Made by a program: the position numbers and the translations under genes
In this document: positions 26,830 to 38,444 of the stretch, in pieces
Position numbering within the stretch: position 1 is the first letter of the stretch
How the letters are laid out: every line of letters begins with the position of its first letter
NCBI GenBank assembly: GCA_016946835.1
Contig: JACVTC010000061.1
Coordinates: 541,501-605,500, forward strand
DNA from: Neocallimastix lanati (nom. inval.)
Taxonomy: Eukaryota; Neocallimastigomycota; Neocallimastigomycetes; Neocallimastigales; Neocallimastigaceae
DNA: 64,000 bases
Direction: 5' to 3'
Notes under the pieces: generated by a model
Seen by the model: the letters and a program-made list of their open reading frames with translations, nothing else
Told to the model about the DNA's origin: nothing
The model's database searches: none

Positions 26830-29800
26830 ATGGGTATAGGAAGAAAAAATATAAGTAAAATAAAATATTTTATTAGAAGAAAAAATTTATATGAACTAAA
26901 AGAATATATTGACAATAATAATATTGTATTGAGATTATTAGAAAACAGCTGTACAAAAAATAAAGTTAATTTTTTAAAATTTTCAATTGAAAATGATACC
27001 TCCGTTAAAATAATAGATTATATTATAAGAGAATGTCAATATGAGACCTTAAATTCTCATTTTAATGAATATGGATTACCACTACTTATAGCAATTAAGC
27101 ATAATAATTATAAAATAGCTGATTTTCTAATAGAAAATGGAGCAAATGTTAATTTTGATAAAGGTTACATTATAAAAGAGCTTTTGTCTCAAAGTAAAAA
27201 TGATAAGGGCAGTGATTATAAAGGTATCCTTTATGTGTTATGTAGAGGATTTCACTTTAAACTCCTATCCGATAATATAAATAGTTTAATAAAAGTAAAT
27301 GATATACAAACTTTGGAATTTATATTAAAATGTACATCCAGTGATATAAATTTCATATTAGATTTTATTGAGAAGAATCAAGTTGAATTACCGCTTTCAC
27401 TTCAAGAATTGAAAGACATTTTTAATAGTATGACACCGGATAAATTAGAGATTAAAGATGACATGTATGAAACGGCCATTGAATTTAAAAATTTTGAAGC
27501 TATAATACTTTTATATCACTATGATAAAAGGGAATCCAATGAATTTTTGAAATATATATTTAATCTATTTGAAAAATACGATACTAACAATAATACCAAC
27601 ACAAAAGCAGAATTTATTCAATACAGTATTGAAAATGGACAATGCAGATTCCCCTATGATATAAAAATTTTTGAAAATATCGTCAATATAAAAAGTTTAA
27701 AAGAAGATTTAAAAGAAATTATTCAAAAGCGAGATTTAGGTGAACTACGGAACTTTATCCAAGAAAAAAATATTGATTTTGAATCCTTTCAAAGTGACGA
27801 TTTTGATATATTGATGTATGTGATGGAGATGAAAAATTATCCAAAAGATATTTTAAAATTTATTATCGAGCGATATCATAATCTTAATTATTCCATCAAT
27901 GTAAAGGAAGATTCTAAAGTGATTAGAAAATCGCCATTGGTAATGGCCATTCACCAAGAAAATTTTGAAATAGCAGATGAGTTACTCACAAAGAAAGGCA
28001 TAAGTCTAAACTATTTCTATGAAGACTATTTTCAAGATGATTTTATCAGAAAGGCTGTCAATGTTGTATCTAATCAAGACCCGAAGACTATCCTAAACTA
28101 TATTAAGAACAATAATCATGGCTTAATAAATATACTGGATTATTTTTATGAGTATCGTTTTCTTAATAAAAAGATATTGAATTATATGCTTGATCGTGGT
28201 ATTACTATTACTAAAAATTTAATTTGTCGATTATTATATGATAAATCATACAAGTTATTAAGCTATATTTTAAGGAATTACATATACAGTAATGATTTCA
28301 TATTAAATTTACTTTCCTACTCTAAAAATAGGACTTCTCTCTCCAATAAAAATTTAAATAAATTAATTCGACAGGAAAATAATAAAATTAAATTTAATGA
28401 CAGTTTCTATAAGATTGTGTTTTATAAATCAAAATTTGCAGGATTAAATATTTTAGTACGGTATGATCCACGAAGAGATACGATGATCTTGAATGATATT
28501 TTCAAATATGTGAATTCTAATGATCAGTTATATATGCGGGAAGAAAAAATTAATGCCCTCGTACGAAAAGTTCAATCGAAGAAAATTCTCTTAAAACCTG
28601 GCATGGATAAATACTTTTTTGATAATATTATTAATATCCATGATAAGAGAGAAAGAATCATGAAAATGATTCAAGATAATGATCTTCAAGGCTTAAAAAG
28701 TTATATCATGACGAATAATATTATTTTGACGAGTATTAATGATAAAAATAATGACATATTAATCTATGCGTTGAAGTGTAATGCCTCTCTTTCCATCGTT
28801 AAATATATCATTCAGCACTATTCTACCTTGAACTATTCGTACAATGAAAGTGATCCACTGTTACAATGGATGAAATTTATTAGTAAGAAAAATCTTTTAC
28901 ATTTAGATCAAGCCCTCTATGATGAGGAAGACAGTAGCCGTAAAATCATTTCAAATCCGCTGATGTATGCCCTTAGTCAAAACAATTTTAAGGTGGCCAA
29001 TTTACTAATAAAATATGGCGCTAATGTGAACTATACCATTCATTTTAAGGAATTGTCGCATTCGCTCTACAGTCATAATTACCTTAACACTAAAAATTTA
29101 ATCTACATCCTCAACCATGGAATAACGATGGTTTCTGCCAACTTTATTAATGACATCATTAAAGATAATGATGATTCCATTCTAAATTTACTCTATAAGG
29201 TATTGACGTATGATGATACCTTCATTGTTAAATTACTTCATCTGTATAAGGGGAAGGTTGCCTTATCCAATCAACAATTGGATAATATAATTGTTCAAGA
29301 AAAATATAAATTAGAAATTCATCTGTCCATGTTTAAAAATGCCTATGAAAGCATGAACTTTGATGTGCTACAAGTTCTTCTGGACATAAATAATGATAAC
29401 TTTAAAAAAATATACTGTAATCAACATGACCGTAACAGCATAAGGAATAAAAAGAGTAAAAGTAGTAGTAGTAAGGATCATGAGGATCTCTCCTCCCATT
29501 GCACAACCTATTCCAAAAGGTTAATGAACTATTTAACCAATAAAAATTATTACAATACCAATACGAATCCTAAGAAAGTTTATGAGAACAAGGATATTCT
29601 GGAATATTTAAAGAGTCTCAACTCCACCCAAAACATTAACTATCTGAAATATGGGGAAGAAATCTTGAATCTCATAAGAAATGGTAAATTATCGTTTATA
29701 AAGGTTTTAGTGGCCAATGGTCTAAATATCTATCATTCTCATTTCAAGAGACAACCACTTCTACTGGCGATAAGAACAGGAAATATTGAATTAATAAAAT

Positions 29801-30965
29801 ATGTCATGGGAGGATGCAATAATACCAAGCAGGTTAAAGTATCAGATATTATCTATGCCTTACCCACCATGAGTCTAGCGGTATTGAAGCTTCTTATCAA
29901 AAATAAGATCTTAGACTTAAATAAAAAGAGTAGTCTCCTTCTGATAAGCGAGGTATTCAATTTGAAGGATCAAAATAAATTAGAATTTTTATTGGACCCC
30001 AATGAAAGTCATATCAAGATAACCATTAATATATTGAAATATATTGTTATGTATGATCAATTAGATCTCTTTAAAAAGATAGTAACGCCTAAGACGATGA
30101 AAAGCAGCAATAGTAATCAATTTATTCTTAATCTGAAGGACAAATATGGACATTCAATTTTAGAGTATGCTATTGAAAATCAAAAAGCAGATTTTGTTCA
30201 GCATTTATTGAATCAGTGTGGAGTAGATTTTCAAAATAGGAATTACGATATATTGACTCTTTTGAATGATATTCGAAATGGAAAAGTAGATCCTGAAGAG
30301 ATCAGTACCATCAAATCTTTAATTCTTAATAGAGTCCCTACGACGACAGCCACCAATACCACCATTACCACTACCACTACCACTCCCAACATCACTAATA
30401 CCAATAATTCAAGCAACTTTATTAATACTACTAATATGACCAACACAATTACGAATTCAACTCCAAATCATTTTGAAATTGATGACAAAAGAAATGAAAT
30501 TTTGATTCGAACTATCCAAGATGGTAAACTTTACATGATACATTATTTAATTCAATGTGGAATCAACATCAATGTCGTGTATCAGAAAGGATTTCTCCGG
30601 GAAGAATTATTAGAAAAAAACAATACCCGACTCTTAGAAGTATTAGTACAGAATCATTTAGATATTAATGAGAAAGATGAGGCAGGTCAATCCCTCTTAG
30701 TCTATGCAGTTCAAAATAAGAATTTGGATATCATACGGAATTTAATGGAATCCGGGGCAGATATTCAACTGGTGACTAATGAAATGATCTATTCTCTAAT
30801 TAATGAGGATGAATATGAAATATTGGAATATTTAATTTCACAAAACCTAGATATTAATTGTATGGATGAAGAAGGGCATACGCCTCTCTACTATGCCACC
30901 AAAAATAAAAAAAGGAAATATTGTATCCTATTTGAAAATATAGCCAACCTAAAGAAGATTAAAAC

Positions 30966-30969
<4 letters not shown>
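26830..30969 (+). CDS. Large ankyrin-repeat protein (1379 aa) with three tandem modules
   Basis: A single open exon. The ATG follows an A-run; the stop TAA (30967-30969) is the start of a 39-base A-run. A module of about 210-250 residues occurs three times (~21-234, ~301-549, ~619-855). It has a helix like LKEYI/LRNFI/LKSYI, an ankyrin-like hairpin (DILMYVM, DILIYAL), a second one (PLVMAIHQENFEIAD, PLMYALSQNNFKVAN), and an end with a hydrophobic NDFILNLL or DTFIVKLL, LSNKNL or LSNQQL, and a charged helix before SFY or SMF. The same module starts the protein encoded at 18112-20982. A Ser/Lys-rich patch (~880) and a Thr/Asn tract (~1170-1211) break the more canonical C-terminal ankyrin repeats. 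There is no signal peptide. The function is unknown; protein binding is inferred from the repeat family. Confidence 0.9.
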
Positions 30970-31006
<37 letters not shown>

Positions 31007-31009
<3 letters not shown>

Positions 31010-31202
31010 TTGTTTTATTGATAACAGCGGTAAAATACTGAAAAAAAAAATGCAACTACTTTACAATTACATTTTATTTAAATATCATCGTTTATCATCA
31101 TTTATATAATTACAATAAATAAAACAACAACAATAATAATAATAATAATAATAATACCAAAATAATTAATAAAAATAATTACTAATGCGAATAAAAAAAT
31201 AA

Positions 31203-31251
<49 letters not shown>

Positions 31252-32140
31252 ATGCAATATTAATCTTTAAAATCATACTATCTATTGAAATGAAAATAGT
31301 ATAATAATTGTAGTATTAATAACAAATAATAACCTGTTCCTTTCATAAATTTATATACTTAAAATATATATATATATATATATATATTTATGAATATGTT
31401 TAATTAGGAACAATTGTATTAAACGAAAATTCATTATAATTTTTTTTTTTTTCATTTTGTATAAAAAAAATCTATTTTGTATATAATACTTGTATTCTAT
31501 TAATAATAATAATATATATATATATAATGTGATAATGATAATAATCTACATTATCATCATCATATTTGTAAATATGTAATTAATAAAAATATAAAATAAT
31601 ATATTAATATATAAATAATAATAATAATAATAATTAATAATTAGTAATTAATATTATATTATTGTATATAAAAATAATAATTAATAATTAATACCAATAA
31701 CTACTACTAATAATAATTAATAAAAAACAAAATACCAATAGATATTAATTATCAATAATTTTTTTTTCTCATATCGTGTTCATGTCAATTGGAAAAATAT
31801 TAATATTTAAATTATCAAAAAAATATATATATATATCAAAAAAGCATTTAATATTTGACATTAAAATAATCAATAAATTATACTTTATATAATTTTCTTT
31901 CTTTCTTTATTTTTTTTTAAAAATAATAATTTTCTTTCTTTCTTTTTTTTTTAAAAAAAAGTTAAAGTGCTTATTTATTAATATTTTTTTTATTAATATT
32001 TATTTTTTTTTTACAAGTTAAAGTTGTTTATTTATTAATATTTTTTCATAATAATAAGTATTTATTAATTTGTATTTTTAAAAAGATTAATCATCTCATC
32101 CGAATGAATTAAAACAAAATATATATATATATATCTTTAT
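31007..32140. other. AT-rich DNA without visible genes
   Basis: Apart from an A-run (31208-31249), TA repeats and AAT arrays, nothing is supported. Confidence 0.6.
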
Positions 32141-32144
32141 TGAC

Positions 32145-32535
32145 CAAGAGCATCACCAGAACGAAAAACCATTCACTCCTCCCCCCTCTAGTGGGTGTAA
32201 TAATTAATAATCAATGGTGTTAATTGTGTTAATTGGAATTTAACCAAGCCTAATTCCTCTTTGGATTAACAAGAGACATCATCAAGGCCTATACGTAGTA
32301 TCGTAGTATCAGGGTTGGATGAATTGGTAACCGAAGGAAAGCGTTTTTGGAATGCTACTGTGGTTTTGCATGATAACCCCAGAATAGAAAAAAAAACCTC
32401 GGTGTTTATTCATTGCTCATTCAGCGCTTATTCAATGCAATGTCAGGAAATTCGGAACCTTAGCCAGTATTGACCTGACCGTACAACCATGGCATGTCAA
32501 ATACCATCAATTAAAGAATCAAAAAAAAAAAAAAA
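32145..32535. other. GC-richer island ending in an A-run, possible retroposon
   Basis: About 380 bp of clearly less AT-rich DNA (for example CACTCCTCCCCCCTCTAGTG and CGGAACCTTAGCCAGTATTG) ends at a 15-base A-run (~32521-32535) on the plus strand. No frame is open through it. The shape resembles the 3' UTR of a retroposed transcript. I could not find a convincing target-site duplication. Confidence 0.4.
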
Positions 32536-32579
32536 TAAAGTTAAATTAGAAAATCTCTAAATATATATATATATATATA

Positions 32580-32676
32580 TAAATGAATTCGTTATCTGAT
32601 GAATCCTACCCCAGAAAATGAACTAAATGTTGATACGGAAGAAATTACATGTTATGATGAAGAAGATAAATATGAA

Positions 32677-32710
<34 letters not shown>

Positions 32711-33361
32711 ATAATAGTAATAACAAAACTGATAATTAAAATGAAGAGAAATCGAGAACAAAAAGAAATAATAGAATAAATAACAATGATTATTATAATA
32801 CTTGTCCTTGAGTGTTTATTGGTTGTATCTTGTTGTAAAAACTCGTTGAAAGACATAATAATATCAGTTATACTTATTATTGGATACAATTCATTAATAA
32901 TAAAAAAAAAAAAAAAAACTCTATTATCAATGTAAATAATCAAATGTGTTTTTAATTGAAGGTGGTGATCTCGATATAGAAAAAAATGCCTTTGTGGAGA
33001 AAGATTACTTCAATTACAGGTGGTTCTCTACTTTTCTACTTTTAATAGGTATTTTTTCTTAATGGGGTCCATTAGGTCTTAAAGCTTGAAGGGAGTGTTT
33101 TATGAAGAAAGCGTGGAAAAGTAAATAAATAATAGAGAATACAGATATGAAATTCGTTATATAGAATCGTTATGGGATTGAACGCACCTGATATGAATAT
33201 CATTATTGTATTTTTACCATAATTTATTACATTAGAATTTTTATTTTATCAATTTAATAGTCCACTGGTTAAATATTTACTCATTATGCCAACGATTCAA
33301 AAGACATTGTAATCTTCACATTTAATGATTTTTTTGAAACAAGATTTTTTGAGGTGTGTGT

Positions 33362-33362
<1 letters not shown>
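32580..33362 (+). pseudogene. Degraded coding region, possibly of a membrane protein
   Basis: Coding-like pieces appear in shifting plus-strand frames: ENELNVDTEEITCYDEEDKY (~32610-32680), then DLDIEKNAFVEKDYFNYRW followed by a hydrophobic run (~32965-33060) ended by a stop, and later DIVIFTFNDFFETRFFEV (~33305-33355). The pieces are separated by stops and A-runs, so no product is expected. The acidic start plus hydrophobic stretch suggests a membrane protein remnant. The family is not recognised. Confidence 0.4.
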
Positions 33363-33409
<47 letters not shown>

Positions 33410-34384
33410 AGTATCAATAAAAATATTTAACTTTTAATATTAAAATATCCAATAAAGTAGATTTTATATATTTTTGAGAATAATATATAAAATAATAAAA
33501 AAAGTATACCTTAAATAATTATTAACTCAAAAATGATAAACTTTTTATTTTTTTTTTTATTTTTTTTTTTTTTTATTTTTTTGAAATAAATAAAAAAAAT
33601 AAAAAAAATAAAATAAAATAAAATAAAAATTTATTTATATATGATTTAAAGGCTAAGTCAACCTATTTTTATTTTTATTTTGTTTTATTTTTTTTTCTCT
33701 TTATAATTAGAGGTTAAGTCAACCTATTTTTTTTTATTTATTTATGATGATAGGTTAAGTCAACTAATAACTAAAAAAAAAAAAAAATAATAAAAACATA
33801 AATGTAATAATATATAAATAAATATATATAGTGTAGTTATGATTAAAATTAAATTTTTATTATTATTATTATTTTCATAGAATTTAAAATTTATAATCTT
33901 TTTTTATTTTTTTACAATAATATATATGTATTTTTTTATTTATTTATTTTTAATATCTATTTAACATTTACTAAACATAAACAAAAAAAAAAAAAAAATA
34001 AAAATAAAAATAAAATAAAAATAAAAATAAAAAGAATATATATATAAATTTATTTTTATTATTAGTATTATTATTATTATTTAAAATAATCATTGAAATA
34101 TTTATATATAGAGAGAAAAAGGTATATCTATATACACTCTATTTTATTTTAAAAAAAAAATAATTATTAAATTAAAAAGAAATTATTTCTTTTTTTTTTC
34201 TTCTTTTTTTTATTTAATAATTTTTTTTTTTTTTATTTAATATTTTTTTTTAATTTATATATATATATTTTTTTTTTTTTTGAACCATTTAAATTCATAT
34301 TAGATTTAAAAATTTTAAAATTTTTAAAATTTAATATAAAATAATTAATAATTAAAAATATCTTTTAATTACTATAATTATTAT
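33363..34384. other. AT-rich DNA with a 45-base A-run and three copies of a GGTTAAGTCAACCTA-like motif
   Basis: The A-run is at 33363-33407. The motif occurs at 33651-33665 (GGCTAAGTCAACCTA), 33712-33726 (GGTTAAGTCAACCTA) and 33753-33766 (GGTTAAGTCAACTA). Nothing else is supported. Confidence 0.6.
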
Positions 34385-34965
34385 TCAATTATTATTTATT
34401 ATTTATTATTTATTATTTATTATTTATTATTTATTATTTATTATTTATTATTTATTATTTATTATTTATTATTTATTATTTATTATTTATTATATTATTA
34501 TTCCATTATTTATTATTTATTATTTATTATTTATTATTTATTATTTATTATTTATTTATTTATTATTTATTATTTATTATTTATTATTTATTATTTATTA
34601 TTTATTATTTATTATTTATTATTTATTATTTATTATTTATTATTTATTATTTATTATTTATTATTTATTATTTATTATTTATTATTTATTATTTATTATT
34701 TATTATTTATTATTTATTATTTATTATTTATTATTTATTATTTATTATTTATTATTTATTATTTATTATTTATTATTTATTATTTATTATTTATTATTCA
34801 TTATTTATTATTCATTATTTATTATTCATTATTCATTATTTATTATTTATTATTTATTATTTATTATTTATTATTTATTATTTATTATTTATTATTTATT
34901 ATTTATTATTTATTATTTATTATTATTTATTATTATTTATTATTTATTATTTATTATTAATTATT
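34385..34965. repeat. (TTATTTA)n heptanucleotide array
   Basis: About 580 bp of TTATTTA units with a few variants (TTATTCA near 34795-34835, and a short break near 34493). The same unit occurs in opposite orientation at 38985-39185, on the other side of the hydrolase gene. Confidence 0.9.
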
Positions 34966-36401
34966 ATTTTATCTAAAAAATAAAACTATATCTTTATAAT
35001 ATATATACATTTTATACTTTCTTTTATATGGATTATTCATAATTTATTTTTTTTTTTTTTTCATTTGTATGGATAATTCATAATTTCATATCACATATAC
35101 AAAGTTTTTTATATTATTATTAATTATTATTTTTTTTAGAGTTTATATTTAATAAACTTTTATATATTGTCCTATTAGTCATAAAAATCATGTAACAATG
35201 TTGCATATTTCAACATTTATAGAGATAAAATAATATTTACTTTTATATCTACATATAAAGTTAAATAAAATTTCAAACTAAAAAAAATATAATAATTGAT
35301 TAATTACTAATTATTTTAATTATTAATTTCGTCTGTCTTTCTTTACCTATATATCTATATCTATATCTATATATCTATATCTACAGGTATATCTATAATT
35401 TTAAAAATTAATTATACTTTAATGTTCCAATTTTTATTATAATCATTTTATAAATATTTAAATTTATAATTATTTTATATCTTAAATAATTTTATATATA
35501 TATAAATTTTGTTAAAAAAAACATTCAGAAAAAAAAAATTTTTTTCATTTTTTAAATATTCAATAATTCAATTTTATTATACATATATTTATACATACTT
35601 GTAACATATTTTAATATATTAACAAATTATAAAGGCTTTTATATTCAAAAAAAAAAAAAAAAAAAAAAAAAAAGATTAAATAAAAAAATTTTTTTTTCAT
35701 TTATTTTAAAGTTTAGATGAGTAAACTTTTTTAATTTATTTTTTTGGAAAATAATAATATAAAAAATAATATAAAAATAAAATATATAATAAAATATATA
35801 ATAAAATAATTTATATAATAAAATAAAAATAATAAAATATATAATAAAATATTTAATAAAATAAAATAAATTATATATATATATTTAATTTTAAATTAAG
35901 GTTATTATCTTTTTTTTATTATTTTTATTTTTTATTTTATTTTATTTTATTTTATTTTATTTTATTTTATTTTATTTTATTTTATTAAATATAATGAATT
36001 AAAATATATATATAATATAAAATAAAAAAAAAAAAATTTAAAATATAAAAAATTGTATAAAAGAATAAAAAAAATCCATCTTTTTTTTTTATATATATAT
36101 TTTTTAATTCTTAATTTTTAATTCATATTTTTCATATTTCATATTTATATTTATAATCATATTTATTTATTTTCTTTTTTATTATTATTATTATTGTTAT
36201 ATAATTTTTCTTTATTTAAAATCAATATTTATTAAAGTTTTTGGAAAATTAAAATATTAAATAAAAAAAAAATCATAAATTTTGAACACAAAAAATATAA
36301 AGCACTTCACATAAATTCTTATTCTTTTCTCTTCATCTATACATATATTATAGGCAAATTTAAAAAAAAAAAAAATAATATAAAATAAAAACTAAAAAAA
36401 A
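34966..36401. other. AT-rich spacer upstream of the hydrolase gene
   Basis: Simple repeats only, including CTATAT units near 35348-35395, an A-run near 35647-35673 and TTTTA repeats at 35935-35986. The last few hundred bases should hold the hydrolase promoter; a patch at 36300-36355 with C-rich trinucleotides may be near its 5' UTR. Confidence 0.6.
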
Positions 36402-37515
36402 ATGAAATTTTTAAATATTTTATTACTTTCAATTTTAGCGTTGACAGCTACCAATGCTGGTGTTGTTAAGAGAAATGATAATAATATAGATATAAATGAT
36501 TTATTTGATAATAATAATACAGAAAATTCAAGTACTATTTTAAATGATTTATCGAATGCTTTTAATTCATTTTCCAATAATATTGGTAAGAATACCTTTA
36601 AAATAATAATAATAATAGTAATAATAATAATAATAAAATAAAAAATAATAAATATATATATATATATAAATATATATATATTTATACCTAAATAAAAATT
36701 TTTATTATTATATTTTTCTTTTGAATAAACAAAATTAATAATTATATTATATATATATATATAAATATTTTATTATTATTATTATTTTAATATATATATT
36801 TTGGTTAAAAAAAATTAAATAAATAAATAAAATATTATTATTTGTTTTTTATTAGTCAGTTGGTTTTACTCCATCGCCAACTATTATCAAGCAACAGCAA
36901 ATGCTTTAACCTATATGGAAAGTCAAGGTAATGTTACGGTAACAGAAGATTCAACAGCCTACAGATTTGATGGACCAGGAACAGATAAAGCTCTTATCTT
37001 TTATCAGGGAGCTAAAGTAGATGAAAGAGCCTATGCTGAAATTATGTATAACTTGGCAGAAATGGGTATAGATTGTTTCTTAGTGAAGATGCCACTACGT
37101 ATAGCTATTCTCGGTATCAATAAAGCCAGCACAATCATAAATCATTATAGAAATGATTATGAAAATTGGTATATCGCTGGCCATTCCCTTGGTGGTGCTG
37201 TAGCTGCCATGTATGCTGCTGATCATAAAAATGATATTGATGGACTTGCCTTACTTGCTGCCTATTCCACAAAGCAACTTCCAGAGGATATGAAAGTGAT
37301 TTCCTTAGTAGCCTCCAATGATGAAGTATTAAATTGGACGAGTTATAATAATAATCTCTCCAAATTACCAAGTAACACTACTGAAATTACTATTGAAGGA
37401 GGTAACCATGCCCAATTTGGAGACTATGGAGCACAAAGTGGAGATGGTGTAGCAACTATTTCCATGGAAGAACAACATGAAATTGTGATTGGAGCCATAC
37501 TTAACGAATTTAATT

Positions 37516-37517
<2 letters not shown>
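36402..37517 (+). CDS. Secreted alpha/beta hydrolase
   Basis: Two exons, 36402-36585 and 36856-37517, with a GT-AG intron of 270 bp (GGTAAGA donor, TTATTAG acceptor), join in phase to give 281 aa. Residues 1-19 form a signal peptide (LNILLLSILALTATNA). An Asn/Asp-rich stretch follows, then from ~90 a hydrolase fold of the dienelactone-hydrolase/Abhydrolase_5 type. The nucleophile elbow is GHSLGG with Ser172. The other triad members are probably Asp217 (VASNDEV) and His246 (GGNHAQFGDYG). The GGNHAQ-FG motif is typical of that family. The substrate is unknown; a secreted esterase or related hydrolase is likely. An A-run of 46 begins four bases after the stop. Confidence 0.88.

Positions 37518-37521
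<4 letters not shown>

Positions 37522-37567
<46 letters not shown>
37522..37567 (+). repeat. 46-base A-run directly after the hydrolase stop codon
   Basis: The stop TAA ends at 37517 and the A-run starts at 37522. Similar long A-runs begin at the stop of the gene ending at 30969 and four bases after the stop of the gene ending at 18112. Confidence 0.9.
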
Positions 37568-37569
<2 letters not shown>

Positions 37570-38246
37570 AGAAAAGAATATAAATATAGATACTACATAA
37601 TATATATTTATATAATTTTACAATTGAATTAGTAATTAATATAAAGATCAAAAAAAAAAAAAAAATTTTTTTCTTTTTAATTCTTTTTAATTTAATTTTT
37701 ATGAAATTTAAATAATTATAAAAAACGTATGAACATTTATTTTATTTTAATTTTTTTTTTTTTTTGTAATAAAATAATATATCAATATTTATTTTTTATT
37801 ATATAAAAAAATGTTTATTATTTTTTTTAAAATCTATTATTATTTCAATTAAATATTAAATAAAAAACTATTATAAAAAGATATAAAGTATTTTATTATT
37901 TTATTTTATTTTATTTTTTTTTCTTTCTCTCCTTTTTTTCTTTTTTTTAAACATTTCTATATTAAATATATACTATAATTCTATTGAAATTCAATCAATC
38001 TATATGAATATATCTAATATTGTATTTCCATTTTCACTTTTAACAAATAACATATATAAATATAAATAAATAATATTCTACGAATATTTTATGTACAAAC
38101 TATATTCTGTGTTAAATTATACATTAAAATAAATATATATATAAATAAATATATATAAATGCATAAATATATAATAAATCATCATCAATATTATTTATAA
38201 TTAGTTATTTAAAATTGTTTATAATTATTTATTTAAATTTATTTAT
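37568..38246. other. AT-rich DNA without visible genes
   Basis: No gene or element is supported. Confidence 0.6.
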
Positions 38247-38444
38247 AATTATAATCTCTTTTATACTTGGGTAAGGAGCGCCAATGAAGAGTAACTGTAA
38301 GGCAGTCCAGCAGGGACGGGACCACCTACTAAGTAGGAAGTTAGATATGGGCTCTAGTAATAAACCATTGTGTGTCTACGGATGTGCAGCTGGGGAGAAA
38401 TCCTGCTACTGTCGTTAAAAAAAAAAAAAAAATTATAATCTCTT
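38247..38444 (+). mobile_element. 170-bp retroposon with A-tail and 14-bp target-site duplication
   Basis: A GC-rich segment (38261-38430) ends with a 16-base A-tail (38417-38432, reaching into the repeat) and is flanked by AATTATAATCTCTT at 38247-38260 and 38431-38444. These are the hallmarks of LINE-machinery retroposition. The body has no open frame. It holds short hairpins: CCTAC-TAA-GTAGG near 38323-38335, and an interrupted AGC/GGA stem with TCC/GCT near 38388-38407. I see no convincing internal pol III boxes, so it may be a SINE-like structured RNA copy or the 3' end of a longer element. It does not match the LINE 3' ends at 13.2 and 41.2 kb. Confidence 0.75.

Noticed and set aside
26830-30969. 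Processed retrogene, because of one exon and an A-run at the stop
   Set aside because: A retrogene would normally keep some 3' UTR before the A-tail, no target-site duplication was found, and similar A-runs follow an intron-containing gene.
38261-38430. tRNA or 5S rRNA gene in the GC-rich island
   Set aside because: No tRNA arms, anticodon loop or 5S consensus could be fitted; the A-tail and flanking duplication fit a retroposon.
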